Shown here in pieces: positions 18,694-30,830 of a DNA stretch of 64,000 nt. The notes beneath the pieces are model-generated. The model worked only from the letters and a program-made list of their open reading frames with translations, did not search any database and was not told the origin of the DNA. The translations under genes were made by a program, and so were the position numbers. The stretch's first letter is position 1. Each line of letters opens with the position of its first letter. The DNA comes from Paracoccus salsus (GTDB lineage Bacteria; Pseudomonadota; Alphaproteobacteria; Rhodobacterales; Rhodobacteraceae): contig NZ_JAKGGD010000002.1 in NCBI RefSeq assembly GCF_021556615.1, positions 1 through 64,000 of the forward strand, written 5' to 3'.

Positions 18694-19854
18694 ATGAAAA
18701 GAGTCATTACCGGTGCCGCGACCCTGCTGATCAGCACGTCGCCGCTGCTGGCCGGCGGGATCGAGCGCGCGCCGCAATCGCTGGCCGCGCTGTTCGAAGC
18801 GGGCAACTATGCCGAACTGAGCTTTGGCGGCGTCGACCCAACCGTCACAGGCACGGACAGCCGGGGCTTTCGGACCGGCGACGTGGCGCAGGGCTATGGC
18901 TTTGTCGGCCTCGCCTACAAGCAACAGTTCACCCCGGAATTCTCGGGCGTGCTGATCATCGAACAGCCCTTCGGCGCCGATATCCGCTATCCGACCCAGC
19001 CCGGGCCGGTGCCGAGCCCGGCCGAGGACGGATCGGTGCTGCTGGGCGGCACGGCCGCGCGTGTCGATTCGACCACCTTCAGCGCGCTGGGTCGCTACAC
19101 GTTTCCCAACAACTTCTCGGCCCATGGCGGCATCCGCGGATCGCGTGCCGAGGGCAACGTGACGCTGAACGGCGCCGCCTACGGCCCGGTCGCGGGCTAC
19201 AATGTCGATCTGGATTCGGCATTCGGCGTCGGCTGGGTCGCGGGCGTGGCCTGGGAAAGACCCGAGATCGCCGCCCGTGTTTCGCTGACCTACAACTCTG
19301 CGGTCGAACATGATTTCGATACGACCGAAACCGGTCCGCTGATCCCGACCCCGGTCGGCCCCCTGCCCCTGCTGGCGGGCGAGTCGACGACCACGGTCAA
19401 GACGCCGGAAAGCTGGAACCTCGAATTCCAGAGCGGCGTGGCCCCGGGAACGCTTGTCTTCGGCTCGATCCGTTGGGTGAACTGGTCCGAATTCAGGGTC
19501 GATCCCGATCGCTTCGTGGCGGTGACCGGCGGCGGACTGGTCGACCTGGAAGACACCACCACCTACACGTTGGGTGTCGGGCGCAAGTTCACCGAGAACT
19601 GGTCCGGCTCGGCGTCGTTCACCTATGAGAAGGCGGGCGACGATCTCGTCTCGCCGCTGGCGCCGACCAATGGCCGCAAGGGCATCACGCTGGCCGCGAT
19701 CTATACCCGCGACAACATGAAGATCACCACCGGCGTGAACTACACCAAGCTGGGCGATGCCCGCCCGGAAACCGGAACACCGGACACCGAGCGCGCCCAG
19801 ATGACCGACAGCGATGCGTGGGGCTTCGGCGTGAGGATCGGCTACAGCTTCTGA
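18694..19854 (+). CDS. OmpP1/FadL-family outer-membrane channel
   Basis: A 386-residue outer-membrane beta-barrel predicted to import hydrophobic compounds such as fatty acids. A signal peptide (MKRVITGAATLLISTSPLLA) precedes GGIERAPQSLAALFEAGNYAE, which resembles the FadL N-terminal hatch region. Alternating-strand repeats follow, and the chain ends GVRIGYSF with the C-terminal Phe expected for BAM recognition. The start at 18694 has GGAGG 7 bases upstream. It stands alone, divergent from guaB. Confidence 0.85.
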   Translation: MKRVITGAATLLISTSPLLAGGIERAPQSLAALFEAGNYAELSFGGVDPTVTGTDSRGFRTGDVAQGYGFVGLAYKQQFTPEFSGVLIIEQPFGADIRYPTQPGPVPSPAEDGSVLLGGTAARVDSTTFSALGRYTFPNNFSAHGGIRGSRAEGNVTLNGAAYGPVAGYNVDLDSAFGVGWVAGVAWERPEIAARVSLTYNSAVEHDFDTTETGPLIPTPVGPLPLLAGESTTTVKTPESWNLEFQSGVAPGTLVFGSIRWVNWSEFRVDPDRFVAVTGGGLVDLEDTTTYTLGVGRKFTENWSGSASFTYEKAGDDLVSPLAPTNGRKGITLAAIYTRDNMKITTGVNYTKLGDARPETGTPDTERAQMTDSDAWGFGVRIGYSF

Positions 19855-19876
19855 ACCGATCGCGCGAGGACGTCAG

Positions 19877-19906
19877 CCAAGGCCCCGCCCTCGGGCGGGG
19901 CCTTGG
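19877..19906 (+). terminator. Hairpin terminator after the FadL-like gene
   Basis: CCAAGGCCCCGCC and its complement form a 13-bp stem closed by CTCG. It lies about 20 bases after the stop codon. The T-tract is weak. Confidence 0.6.
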
Positions 19907-19986
19907 CGCGCTGCGGACCGGTTCCGAAGGTCTTTCCTCTTGATGATCCGCGCATTACCTATGCGGCGGTCAGGAAGGGAAGCAAG

Positions 19987-20850
19987 ATGATCTATCACAG
20001 CGGCAGCGCGTGGCGACATGCGGCGAACAAGCGCGTGGTGCTGTTCGGCATGTCCGGCCTTGGCAAGACCTACCTGTCCAACATGCTGCGGGCGGCCGGC
20101 GACTGGTTTCACTATTCCATCGATTACCGGATCGGCACCCGCTACATGGGCGAATACATCGCCGACAACTTCAAGCGCGAGGCGATGAAGGTTCCGCTGC
20201 TGCGCGAGTTGCTTCTGTCGGACAGCGTCTATATCGCCAGCAACATCACCTTTGAAAACCTTGCGCCGCTGTCCACCTATCTGGGCAAGCCCGGCAGCCC
20301 CTCGCGCGGGGGCCTGCCCTTCGACGAATACTGCCTGCGCCAGAACCGCCACAGGCGGGCCGAGATCGCCGCCCTTCTGGACACGCCCGATTTCATGAAA
20401 CGCGCCATCGACATCTACGGCATCCCGCATTTCGTCTGCGACAGCGGCGGCTCGATCTGCGAGGTTGTCGATCCCGACGACCCCGATGACCCGGTGCTGT
20501 CCGCGCTGGAGCGCGACTTGCTGATGGTCTGGATCAAGGGGTCGGACATGCATACCGCCGAGCTGGTGCGGCGTTTCGACCGCGCCCCGAAGCCAATGTA
20601 TTACCAGCCGGAATTCCTTGAAAAATCCTGGGTGGCCTATCGCGTCGAGAAGGGTTTGCAGGGCGATGAGGTCAATCCCGACGACTTCATCCGCTGGACC
20701 TATGCCCGCGCGCTGGCCCACCGGCAGCCGCGCTACGAGGCGATGGCCCGGCGCGGCGTCACCGTTCTGGCCGAGGAGGTCGCCGCGGTCAGTTCACCCT
20801 CCGACTTTACCGACCTGATCGCCCGCGCCATCGACCGCAAGGAAGGCTGA
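19987..20850 (+). CDS. P-loop ATPase-like protein upstream of metA
   Basis: A 287-residue soluble protein with a clear Walker A, GMSGLGKT (21-28), straight after a first beta strand (RVVLFGMS). Later features include [17 protein letters not shown] (about 46-62), an acidic DPDDPDDPV stretch near 167, and a helical C-terminus. No DNA-binding or membrane segment is visible. I recognise it only as a conserved rhodobacterial P-loop family of unknown function. It is 2 bases upstream of metA, so co-transcription and coupled translation are likely. A ribosome-binding GGAAGGGAAG lies before the ATG. Confidence 0.75.
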   Translation: MIYHSGSAWRHAANKRVVLFGMSGLGKTYLSNMLRAAGDWFHYSIDYRIGTRYMGEYIADNFKREAMKVPLLRELLLSDSVYIASNITFENLAPLSTYLGKPGSPSRGGLPFDEYCLRQNRHRRAEIAALLDTPDFMKRAIDIYGIPHFVCDSGGSICEVVDPDDPDDPVLSALERDLLMVWIKGSDMHTAELVRRFDRAPKPMYYQPEFLEKSWVAYRVEKGLQGDEVNPDDFIRWTYARALAHRQPRYEAMARRGVTVLAEEVAAVSSPSDFTDLIARAIDRKEG

Positions 20851-20852
20851 CG

Positions 20853-21779
20853 ATGCCCATTACCCTGAACGAGAACCTTCCCGCCTTCCGCATCCTGTCG
20901 GAAGAGGGCGTGATGGTGATGTCGCCGGGGCGCGCGGCCATGCAGGACATCCGGCCGTTGCGGATCGGGCTGCTGAACCTGATGCCCAAGAAGATCCAGA
21001 CCGAGAACCAGTTCGCCCGGCTGATCGGCGCCACGCCGCTGCAGATCGATTTCCAGTTGATCCGCATGTCCGACCATGAAAGCCGCAACACCGCAGCCGA
21101 CCACATGGAAAGCTTCTATCGTCCGTTCCGCGATGTCCATGCGACGGGCGAGAAATTCGACGGGCTGGTGATCACCGGGGCCCCGATCGAGCATCTTCCC
21201 TTCGAGCAGGTCACCTACTGGGACGAGCTGACCCGGGTCTTCGACTGGACCCGGACGCATGTCCATTCCACCCTCGGCGTGTGCTGGGGGGGGATGGCGA
21301 TGGCGTGGCATCTGCACGGGTTGGAAAAGCACCTGCTGGATCGCAAGGCCTTCGGCTGCTTCCGCCACCAGAACCGGGTGCCGGCCTCGCCCTATCTGCG
21401 CGGCTTCTCGGACGACGTGCTGATCCCGGTAAGCCGCTGGACCGAGGTCCGGCAGCCCGAGGTGGATGCCCGCCCCGGCCTCGTCACGCTGCTGGCCAGC
21501 GACGAGGTCGGCCCCTGTCTTGTCGAGGACCCGGGCCACCGCGCGCTGTATATCTTCAACCATCTGGAATATGACAGCACGACGCTGAAGGAAGAATACG
21601 ACCGCGATGTCGCGATGGGCAAGTCGATCAACGTGCCCCGCAACTACTATCCCGACGACGATCCCTCGCGCGCGCCGTCGAACCGCTGGCGCAGTCACGC
21701 GCATCTGCTTTATGGCAACTGGATCAACGAGATCTACCAGACCACCGAATATGACTTGACAAGGATCGGAAGCATCTGA
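20853..21779 (+). CDS. metA: Homoserine O-acyltransferase (MetA fold, predicted acetyl-CoA specific)
   Basis: Activates homoserine in methionine synthesis. The 308-residue protein has the MetA glutamine-amidotransferase-like fold with nucleophile Cys144 in GVCWGG and the His-x-Glu pair in FNHLEYDS. At the position where E. coli MetA has Gly111 (TGAPLG) this one has Glu113 (TGAPIE). In characterised enzymes Glu there goes with acetyl-CoA use, so homoserine O-acetyltransferase activity is predicted despite the usual succinyltransferase name. Its stop codon overlaps the ppk2 start (TGATG). Confidence 0.92.
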   Translation: MPITLNENLPAFRILSEEGVMVMSPGRAAMQDIRPLRIGLLNLMPKKIQTENQFARLIGATPLQIDFQLIRMSDHESRNTAADHMESFYRPFRDVHATGEKFDGLVITGAPIEHLPFEQVTYWDELTRVFDWTRTHVHSTLGVCWGGMAMAWHLHGLEKHLLDRKAFGCFRHQNRVPASPYLRGFSDDVLIPVSRWTEVRQPEVDARPGLVTLLASDEVGPCLVEDPGHRALYIFNHLEYDSTTLKEEYDRDVAMGKSINVPRNYYPDDDPSRAPSNRWRSHAHLLYGNWINEIYQTTEYDLTRIGSI

Positions 21780-22672
21780 TGCCCAGGTCGAAACCCGCCA
21801 TGCCGGAACTGCCGCTGGTCGGACGGATCACCGACTATCTCGACCACGGCGCCCCCGAGGAGATCCGCAGGATCATCGACAAGGCGCGCAAGGATGACAT
21901 CCTCGATGCAGGTTTTCCCTATCGCGAGGAAATGGGCAAGGACGCCTACGAAAAGCATCTGGAACAACTGCAACTGCAACTGGTGCGGATGATGCATGAC
22001 GTGGTCGCGACCGGCAAGCGGGTGGTGGTGCTGTTCGAGGGCCGCGACGCCGCCGGCAAGGGCGGCACGATCGAACGCATGCGCGAGAACCTGAACCCGC
22101 GATCCTGCTACATCGTCGCCCTGCCCAAGCCCACCGAGCGCGAGGCCACGCAATGGTATTTCCAGCGCTATGTGGACTGGCTGCCGGCCGCCGGCGAAAT
22201 CGCCCTGTTCGACCGCAGCTGGTACAATCGCGGCGTGGTCGAGCGCGTGTTCGGGTTCTCGACCGTCGCGCAGCGAAACGCCTTCTTCCGCCAGTTGCCC
22301 GGCTTTGAACAGACGCTGGTCGATGATGGCATCGTGCTGGTCAAGCTGTGGCTGAATGTCGGCCGGGCCGAGCAGTTGAAGCGCTTCCTGGACCGCGAAC
22401 AGGACCCGCTGAAGCAGTGGAAGCTGTCCTCGATCGATGTCGACGGGCTGGCCAGATGGGACGACTACACCGACGCGATCCACGACACGCTGAACCTGTC
22501 GCACTCGCCGATCGCGCCATGGACGGTAATCCGGTCGGACGACAAGCGGCGCGCGCGCATCGCCGCGATCCAGACGGTGCTGAGCGCGGTCGACTATGCC
22601 GGCCGGGACCGCAAGGCCATCGGCCAGATCGACCCCCTGATCGCGGGCGGCCCCGACCTGTTGCTGGCGTGA
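21779..22672 (+). CDS. ppk2: Polyphosphate kinase 2
   Basis: Transfers phosphate between polyphosphate and nucleotides, typically making ATP or GTP from the diphosphates. The 297-residue single-domain protein has Walker [12 protein letters not shown] (near 84), the lid arginines in [10 protein letters not shown], and Walker [20 protein letters not shown] (about 142-160). Length and sequence fit a one-domain PPK2 of class I. It lies between metA and a TPM protein with overlapping codons on both sides. Confidence 0.93.
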   Translation: MPRSKPAMPELPLVGRITDYLDHGAPEEIRRIIDKARKDDILDAGFPYREEMGKDAYEKHLEQLQLQLVRMMHDVVATGKRVVVLFEGRDAAGKGGTIERMRENLNPRSCYIVALPKPTEREATQWYFQRYVDWLPAAGEIALFDRSWYNRGVVERVFGFSTVAQRNAFFRQLPGFEQTLVDDGIVLVKLWLNVGRAEQLKRFLDREQDPLKQWKLSSIDVDGLARWDDYTDAIHDTLNLSHSPIAPWTVIRSDDKRRARIAAIQTVLSAVDYAGRDRKAIGQIDPLIAGGPDLLLA

Positions 22673-23514
22673 TCCGCGTCGCGTTCCTGTGGCTGGCGCT
22701 TGCGCTGCCGCTGGCGGCGCAGGACCTGCCGGACTGGCAGCATACCAGCATCAACGATTTCGCCCGGATGCTGGGCAATGACGACACCCGCATTCTGGAC
22801 CAGGCGCTGATCGCGCTGAATGAGCAAACGGGAATCGAGGGCACCGTCGTCACGCTGGAAGACCGCGCACGCCATGGCGGCAGCGACGGGCTGGAGCCGT
22901 TCGCGACGCGTTTGTTCAACGACTGGGGCTTGGGCGACCCGCGCCGCAACGACGGCTTCATGATCCTGGTCCTGAGGGATGACCGCGAGGCCCGGATCGA
23001 GCTTGGCGCGGGCTATCCCGGGACCGCTGATGCCGTTGCCCGCGACATCATGGACAGAACCATTCTGCCGCCTTTCCGCGACGGGCGCATGTCCGACGGC
23101 ATCCGCGAGGGCACGCTGGCCGTGATCGACCGGATCGCGCGTCCCTTGGCCGAGGGGCGCGCGCCCGAGCGGTCACCGGACGACCTTGCCGGGCGGGTCC
23201 TGCCGCTGCTGGTCCTCGCTGTGTTCGGCCTTGTGCTGTTCCGGGTCCTTCGCAACCTGATCTCCCGCCTGCGGCACGCGCGTCGCCCCTGCCCGGCCTG
23301 CGGCGGCCGCGGACTGGTCGAGGAGATTGCCCCGGTCGAGGCGACCGATGTCGAAGGCCGGCCGCTGCCGCGCCAGTCGATCTGGACCCGTTGTCCACGC
23401 TGCGGCTGGAGCAGCCATTCCACCCGGCGGGAGCCGCGCGCCGGCACGCGGAAGCGCAGTGGCCGGTTCGGCGGCGGCAGGTCCTCGGGTGGCGGGTCGT
23501 CGGGGCGCTGGTGA
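22669..23514 (+). CDS. TPM-domain membrane protein with C-terminal zinc ribbon
   Basis: A 281-residue envelope protein translated from a GTG that overlaps the ppk2 stop (GTGA). A short signal or anchor (about 1-16) is followed by a TPM (TLP18.3/Psb32/MOLO-1) domain: [40 protein letters not shown] membrane segment ([18 protein letters not shown], about 182-199) leads to a cytoplasmic tail with CPACGGRG and CPRCGWSS, a likely zinc ribbon, and a Gly/Ser tail ending GGGSSGRW. Relatives are linked to envelope or photosystem maintenance; the role here is unknown. Confidence 0.78.
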   Translation: MIRVAFLWLALALPLAAQDLPDWQHTSINDFARMLGNDDTRILDQALIALNEQTGIEGTVVTLEDRARHGGSDGLEPFATRLFNDWGLGDPRRNDGFMILVLRDDREARIELGAGYPGTADAVARDIMDRTILPPFRDGRMSDGIREGTLAVIDRIARPLAEGRAPERSPDDLAGRVLPLLVLAVFGLVLFRVLRNLISRLRHARRPCPACGGRGLVEEIAPVEATDVEGRPLPRQSIWTRCPRCGWSSHSTRREPRAGTRKRSGRFGGGRSSGGGSSGRW

Positions 23515-23560
23515 CCCGGGCATCCGGCGCCGGGGCCGCCGCATGGCGATCGCGTCACAC

Positions 23561-23589
23561 TTGCACGCCTGCCGCAGCCGGGCTAGCGT
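23561..23589 (+). promoter_or_regulatory. Candidate promoter of the solute-binding protein gene
   Basis: TTGCAC (23561-23566), 17-base spacer, TAGCGT (23584-23589), 35 bases upstream of the ATG at 23625. Confidence 0.35.
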
Positions 23590-23624
23590 TTCCCAAAACA
23601 GACCAACAGGAAGGCCCCAGAACC

Positions 23625-24665
23625 ATGCGCTTGATGACAACCACCATGCTGGTATCCGCCCTCGCGGCGCCGGCCTTCGCCGCCGACCCGGAACTGACCG
23701 TGTTCGACTGGGCCGGGTTCGAGGAGCCATCCATCTTCCAGGCCTATATCGACAAGCACGGCACGGGACCGACCTACGCGTTCTTCGGCGACGACGACGA
23801 GGCGTTCCAGAAGGTTGCTTCGGGCTTCAAGGCCGACCTGGTGCATCCGTGCAGCCAGATGGTCAGCAAGTATCGCGACGCCGGCCTGATCGAGACCTGG
23901 GACACATCGAAGATCCCGAACTTCGACAAGATCGATCCCAAATTCCTCGACTCCGAGGTGTTCCAGGACGATCAGGGCGTCTGGTATATTCCCACCGACT
24001 GGGGCGCGACCGCGGTGGCCTACAACACCGAAACCGTCCCTGTGGAGGATGTCTCGACTCTGCAGGTGTTCGTCGATCCGAAATACCAGAACCGCACTTC
24101 GCTGCCGGACAGTTCGGACGATGTCTGGGCTCTTGCCTATCTTGCCACCGGAACCACCGACTGGACCGAAGTCACCGACGAGCAGTTCGACGCCGCAGCC
24201 GCGTGGCTGCGCAAGGCGCATCAGAACGTCGCGGCCTATTGGGCGGACCCGTCCGAACAGGCGCAGCTGATGGCCTCGGGTGCGGTCGATATCGCCTGGT
24301 CCTGGAACGACGGCGTTACCTATCTCAGGGACGACAACCATCCGGTCGGTTTCCAGCGGGCGGCGACCGAGGGGTCTTCGACCTTCTTCTGCGGCTTCGT
24401 CAACCTGAAGGACGGGCCGGGCAACGAGGACAAGGCCTATGACTTCATCAATGCCTGGCTGGAACCTTCGGCCGGCAAGGCGCTGCTGGACACGATCGGC
24501 TATGGCCACACCTCGACCGAGGCGATGGCCACGATCGAGGACGAGCCGGCCGTGAAGGAAGGCCTGGGCCCGGTCGATGTGCCGATCCTGGACCAGACCC
24601 CGAATTCGCCCGAACAGCGCGAGAAGCAACTGGCCGAGTTCGAGAAGATCAAGGCCGGTTTCTGA
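23625..24665 (+). CDS. Periplasmic spermidine/putrescine-type solute-binding protein
   Basis: A 346-residue PotD/PotF-like ABC transporter receptor. A signal peptide (residues 1-19, ending AFA) precedes DPELTVFDWAGFEEPSIFQAY, the typical entry of the polyamine group. YIPTDWGATAVAYNTE is the hinge-region motif and IAWSWNDGV lines the pocket. AGGAAG lies upstream of the ATG. No permease or ATPase gene is adjacent, so it is an orphan receptor that must work with a transporter encoded elsewhere. Ligand identity is a family-level inference. Confidence 0.85.
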   Translation: MRLMTTTMLVSALAAPAFAADPELTVFDWAGFEEPSIFQAYIDKHGTGPTYAFFGDDDEAFQKVASGFKADLVHPCSQMVSKYRDAGLIETWDTSKIPNFDKIDPKFLDSEVFQDDQGVWYIPTDWGATAVAYNTETVPVEDVSTLQVFVDPKYQNRTSLPDSSDDVWALAYLATGTTDWTEVTDEQFDAAAAWLRKAHQNVAAYWADPSEQAQLMASGAVDIAWSWNDGVTYLRDDNHPVGFQRAATEGSSTFFCGFVNLKDGPGNEDKAYDFINAWLEPSAGKALLDTIGYGHTSTEAMATIEDEPAVKEGLGPVDVPILDQTPNSPEQREKQLAEFEKIKAGF

Positions 24666-24734
24666 CCGGACCACCGGGCCGGGGGGCGGGGCCCCTCGGC
24701 CAGCACCCGGTTCAGGCGCCCGGGCTCGGCGGCG

Positions 24735-25088
24735 TCACGACGCGATCCGCAGCATCCCGTCCACGACCGTCACCGGGACCGCATCAAGCCCGCAATCGGC
24801 ACCGCTGACCACCGCCCCGGTGTGGATGTCGAACCGCGCCCCATGGCCCGTGCAGAGCAGCATCGTGCCATCCGCCGACAGCAGCCTGTCGCCGCGATAA
24901 TTCAGCGGCAGATACTGATGCGGGCAGGCGTTGACATAGGCGCGGAAAATCCCGTCCGCGCGCAGCACGAGCAGCGGAAATTCGCCCTTCCCGGTGGTCA
25001 CGCTCAGGGCATGGACGCCGGTCACCTCGTCGCTGTGGCAGATGACGGTCCCGGGTTCCGGCGCGGTCGAATAGTCGGTCCAGGCCAT
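24735..25088 (-). CDS. Small Rieske [2Fe-2S] protein
   Basis: A 117-residue single-domain Rieske ferredoxin-like protein. Cluster ligands are visible: C55-x-H57 in NACPHQY and C79-x-x-H82 in LLCTGHGARF, the spacing of the Rieske fold. The sequence FDIHTGAVVSGADCG completes the second loop. No oxygenase alpha subunit is adjacent. A weak GGGTGG precedes the ATG, and the start is 2 bases after the stop of a 26-codon open frame that has a much better ribosome-binding site, so translation may depend on coupling. Confidence 0.85.
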   Translation of the reverse strand: MAWTDYSTAPEPGTVICHSDEVTGVHALSVTTGKGEFPLLVLRADGIFRAYVNACPHQYLPLNYRGDRLLSADGTMLLCTGHGARFDIHTGAVVSGADCGLDAVPVTVVDGMLRIAS

Positions 25089-25090
25089 CG

Positions 25091-25171
25091 CTACGCCACC
25101 CGCACGGTCTGCGCGCGGCCGGCCGCGCGGCGGATCGCCTGTTTCCGAATGCTGCGCGGGAAAGAGTTCAT
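25091..25171 (-). CDS. Candidate 26-residue Arg-rich leader peptide upstream of the Rieske gene
   Basis: A short open frame from ATG (25169-25171) to TAG (25091-25093) encoding a basic peptide that starts MNSFPRSIRKQAIRR. The ACAGGAGGACGC sequence in front is a near-perfect Shine-Dalgarno element, stronger than that of the Rieske gene 2 bases downstream. It may be a real small protein or a translational coupler. There is no independent evidence of expression. Confidence 0.5.
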   Translation of the reverse strand: MNSFPRSIRKQAIRRAAGRAQTVRVA

Positions 25172-25206
25172 GCGTCCTCCTGTCGGGCAAGGTTCGTGCG
25201 ATAATC

Positions 25207-25235
25207 ACTCTAGGCCTGCGCATGTTGCTTGCGAA
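25207..25235 (-). promoter_or_regulatory. Candidate promoter of the leader peptide/Rieske unit
   Basis: On the minus strand TTCGCA (25230-25235), 17-base spacer, TAGAGT (25207-25212), about 36 bases upstream of the 26-codon frame. Confidence 0.35.
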
Positions 25236-25401
25236 GCTGGCGAGGCATCGCAGGATTGCTGCACGAAAGCGGCATCGTCGTCCACAGCGCCGCGCCGGAG
25301 ATGCGTCGCGCAGCGCGATGGCAGCGGGCAACTGCGGGGGCTGGACCGATCCAGGGTCACGATTATCTAATTCACTCATGATCTTTTCGAATATTATGAA
25401 T

Positions 25402-25430
25402 TTGCGGACGGCACGCGCTGTGCCTATGGT
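25402..25430 (+). promoter_or_regulatory. Candidate promoter of split metH
   Basis: TTGCGG (25402-25407), 17-base spacer, TATGGT (25425-25430), 27 bases upstream of the metH N-terminal gene. An AT-rich block lies immediately before it. I see no recognisable SAM, SAH or cobalamin riboswitch in this leader, and its shortness argues against one. Confidence 0.45.
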
Positions 25431-25457
25431 GCGGGCTTCGCGAGCAAGGACAGGATC

Positions 25458-26493
25458 ATGACCGGCGCACTTCCCCCCTCTGCCGCCTTTGCGGTGCTGA
25501 ACCGGCTGGCGGCCGAACGCATTCTGATCCTGGACGGCGCGATGGGCACGCAGATCCAGCAACTGGGCCTGGACGAGGCCGGCTATGGCGGTCACGGGTC
25601 GGGGCATGTCTGCCGCCACCACAGCGACCTGCCGCAAAAGGGCAACAACGACCTGCTGATCCTGACCCAGCCGCAGGCGGTCGAGGACATCCATTATCGC
25701 TATGCCCGGGCCGGGGCCGATATCGTCGAGACGAACACGTTTTCCGCCACGACCATCGCGCAAGCCGATTACGGGCTTCAAGCGGCTGTCCACGACCTGA
25801 ATGTCGAGGGCGCGCGCGTCGTCCGCCGGGCACTGGACCGCGCCACCGCCGAGGACGGCCGTCCGCGCTTTGTCGCCGGCGCGCTTGGGCCGACGAACCG
25901 CACCGCCTCGATCAGTCCCGATGTGAACAACCCGGGCTATCGCGCCGTCAGCTTCGACGACCTGCGTGTCGCCTACCTGCAGCAGGCGAACGGGCTGATC
26001 GAGGGCGGCGCCGACATCCTGCTGATCGAAACCATCTTCGACACGCTGAACGCCAAGGCCGCGATCTTCGCCTGCCTGCAGGCCATGGAGGCGCATGGAC
26101 TGCGCCTGCCGGTGATGATCTCGGGGACGATCACCGATGCGTCGGGGCGCACCCTGTCCGGGCAGACCCCGACCGCGTTCTGGCATTCGATCCGCCATGC
26201 GCGGCCATGGACCGTCGGCCTGAACTGCGCGCTGGGGGCCTCGGCGATGCGGCCCCATCTGGCCGAGCTTTCGGGCGTCGCGGACACGCTGATCTGCGCC
26301 TATCCGAATGCCGGATTGCCCAATGCCTTCGGCGCCTACGACGAGGGTCCGCAGGATACCGCCCGGCAGATCGCCGACTTCGCCCGCGAGGGGCTGGTGA
26401 ATGTCGTCGGCGGGTGCTGCGGCACCACCCCCGACCATATCCGCGCCATCGCCGACGCGGTGGCCGAGTTCAGCCCGCGAAAGGTTCCCGAAT

Positions 26494-26501
<8 letters not shown>
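25458..26501 (+). CDS. metH1: Methionine synthase, homocysteine-binding half (split MetH, N-terminal part)
   Basis: A 347-residue homocysteine S-methyltransferase domain corresponding to the first module of cobalamin-dependent MetH. It starts with [19 protein letters not shown] and has [19 protein letters not shown]. The zinc-binding cysteines are in VGLNCALG (near 255) and [11 protein letters not shown] (near 318). In most bacteria this module is fused to the rest of MetH. Here it ends and the second part starts 8 bases before its stop. A free-standing betaine-homocysteine methyltransferase would look similar, but the overlap with the remaining MetH modules argues for a split enzyme. Confidence 0.9.
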
Positions 26502-29202
<2,701 letters not shown>

Positions 29203-29277
29203 GGCCGCACGTCCCGGCGGAAGGCGCGGGCCGGCCGGCTTGCGGCCGTGGCGTTCGCGGCCGTAGCCGTCGCAGCT

Positions 29278-30711
29278 TCAGTCCTTGCTGTCGCGGGCAT
29301 AGACATCCTCATAGCGGATGATGTCGTCCTCGCCCAGATAGGACCCGGTCTGCACCTCGATCAGCACCATGGGGACCTTGCCGGGATTCTCCATCCGGTG
29401 GACCGCGCCCAGGGGCACGTAGATCGACTGGTTCTCGGTCACCAGCGTCACGCTGTCGTCCACCGTCACGCGCGCGGTGCCGCTGACCACGATCCAGTGT
29501 TCGGACCTGTGCACATGGCTTTGCAGGGACAGCGCGGCGCCGGGCTTGACCACGATGCGCTTGACCTGGAACCGGTCGGCGAGCGCCAGAGTCTCGAACC
29601 AGCCCCACGGGCGATGATCGCGCGGAAAGGCCACGGCCTGCTTGCGGTTCTTCTTTTTCAGCGCCGTGACGGCCTGGCGCACGTCCTGCGCGCGCGACTT
29701 GTCGGCAACCAGCACGGCATCGCCCGTGGCCACCACCATCACGTCATGCAGCCCGATGCCGACCACCTGCAGATCCTCGCTGTCGGAACGCAGCAGCACG
29801 TCATGGCAGTCGATCGCGGTCGAGTTCGGGTCCGCGACCACCCCGTCGCCGTTCGGGTGACGCCCCAGCTCTTCGCGCCAGACGGCATCCCATCCGCCCA
29901 GATCCGACCATCGCCCCGAGAACCGCACGACGGTCAGGTTGTCGGCTTTTTCCATGACCGCATAGTCGATGGAGTTGTCGGGCAGGCTTTCCCAGGGTTG
30001 GCGCGCCAGCCGCAGGAACCCGATATCGGTCCTGGCCTGCGCCAGCGATGCCTGAACCGGGTCCAGATATTCCGGTGCATGGCTGCGAAACGCCTGGATC
30101 ATCGCCGCGGCGCTGAACAGGAAGATGCCGGCGTTCCAGAGGAAGTTAACCTGCGCCAGCATTTCCGCAGCACGCCCGGAATCGGGCTTCTCGATGAAGC
30201 GCGCCAGGGGCTGAGGCCCCTCTGCCCGGCCGGCCAGTTCCAAATAGCCATAGCCCGTCTCGGGACGGTCCGGTGTGATCCCGAAGGTCACGATCCGGCC
30301 TTCGCGCGCCGGCCCGCTGCCGGCCTCGACCGCGGCGTCAAACGCCTCGGCATCGGGAATGACATGATCCGAGGGCGCGACCAGAAGCAGCCTGTCGGGA
30401 TCCTCGCTGGCCACCATCAGCGCCGCGGCCAGGATCGCCGGCGCCGTGTTGCGGCCCGCGGGTTCGATCGCGATGGCGCTGGCCTCGATGCCGATCTGTT
30501 CAAGCTGTTCGGCCACGATAAAGCGGAAATCGGCGTTCGTCATCACCACCGGGGCGGTGTAGCCTGGACCCGACAGCCGGCGCGCCGAGGCCTGGAACAA
30601 TGTCTCATCGCCGATCAGCGGGGCGAACTGCTTGGGAAAGCTCTTGCGAGAGACCGGCCACAGCCGCGTGCCTGAACCGCCCGCCATCAGTACCGGTGTA
30701 ATCATGCTCAT
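29278..30711 (-). CDS. manC: Mannose-1-phosphate guanylyltransferase / mannose-6-phosphate isomerase
   Basis: A bifunctional type II enzyme of 477 residues. The N-terminal nucleotidyltransferase has GGSGTRLWPVSRKSFPKQF (about 9-27) and FIEKPDSGRA, and makes GDP-mannose. The C-terminal cupin domain (RPWGWFETL, LSLQSHVHRSEHWIVVSG, ENQSIYVPLGAVHRMEN) is the phosphomannose isomerase. GDP-mannose feeds surface polysaccharide, but no glycosyltransferase genes adjoin. The start at 30711 is chosen over an upstream extension that lacks family similarity; 30705 is nearly equivalent. Confidence 0.92.
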   Translation of the reverse strand: MSMITPVLMAGGSGTRLWPVSRKSFPKQFAPLIGDETLFQASARRLSGPGYTAPVVMTNADFRFIVAEQLEQIGIEASAIAIEPAGRNTAPAILAAALMVASEDPDRLLLVAPSDHVIPDAEAFDAAVEAGSGPAREGRIVTFGITPDRPETGYGYLELAGRAEGPQPLARFIEKPDSGRAAEMLAQVNFLWNAGIFLFSAAAMIQAFRSHAPEYLDPVQASLAQARTDIGFLRLARQPWESLPDNSIDYAVMEKADNLTVVRFSGRWSDLGGWDAVWREELGRHPNGDGVVADPNSTAIDCHDVLLRSDSEDLQVVGIGLHDVMVVATGDAVLVADKSRAQDVRQAVTALKKKNRKQAVAFPRDHRPWGWFETLALADRFQVKRIVVKPGAALSLQSHVHRSEHWIVVSGTARVTVDDSVTLVTENQSIYVPLGAVHRMENPGKVPMVLIEVQTGSYLGEDDIIRYEDVYARDSKD

Positions 30712-30830
30712 CGCTGGACCCCAAGCTGCGGCGGACAGGCCGTCATGTCGCAAGGGCCACCGGCCCTCATTGTTCAAAGGGATAGCCGATGGGCCGCCAT
30801 CCGCCAAGAGTCAGGCGTGCGGGATTTGAC

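Noticed and set aside
19855-19986. Possible SAM-II riboswitch before the metA operon
   Set aside because: The leader holds a terminator hairpin of the upstream gene but no SAM-II core sequence, and metA is the second gene.
25190-25457. Possible SAM, SAH or cobalamin riboswitch before metH
   Set aside because: I found no B12-box-like or SAM-II-like conserved core, and a promoter sits only 27 bases from the start, leaving no space for an aptamer.
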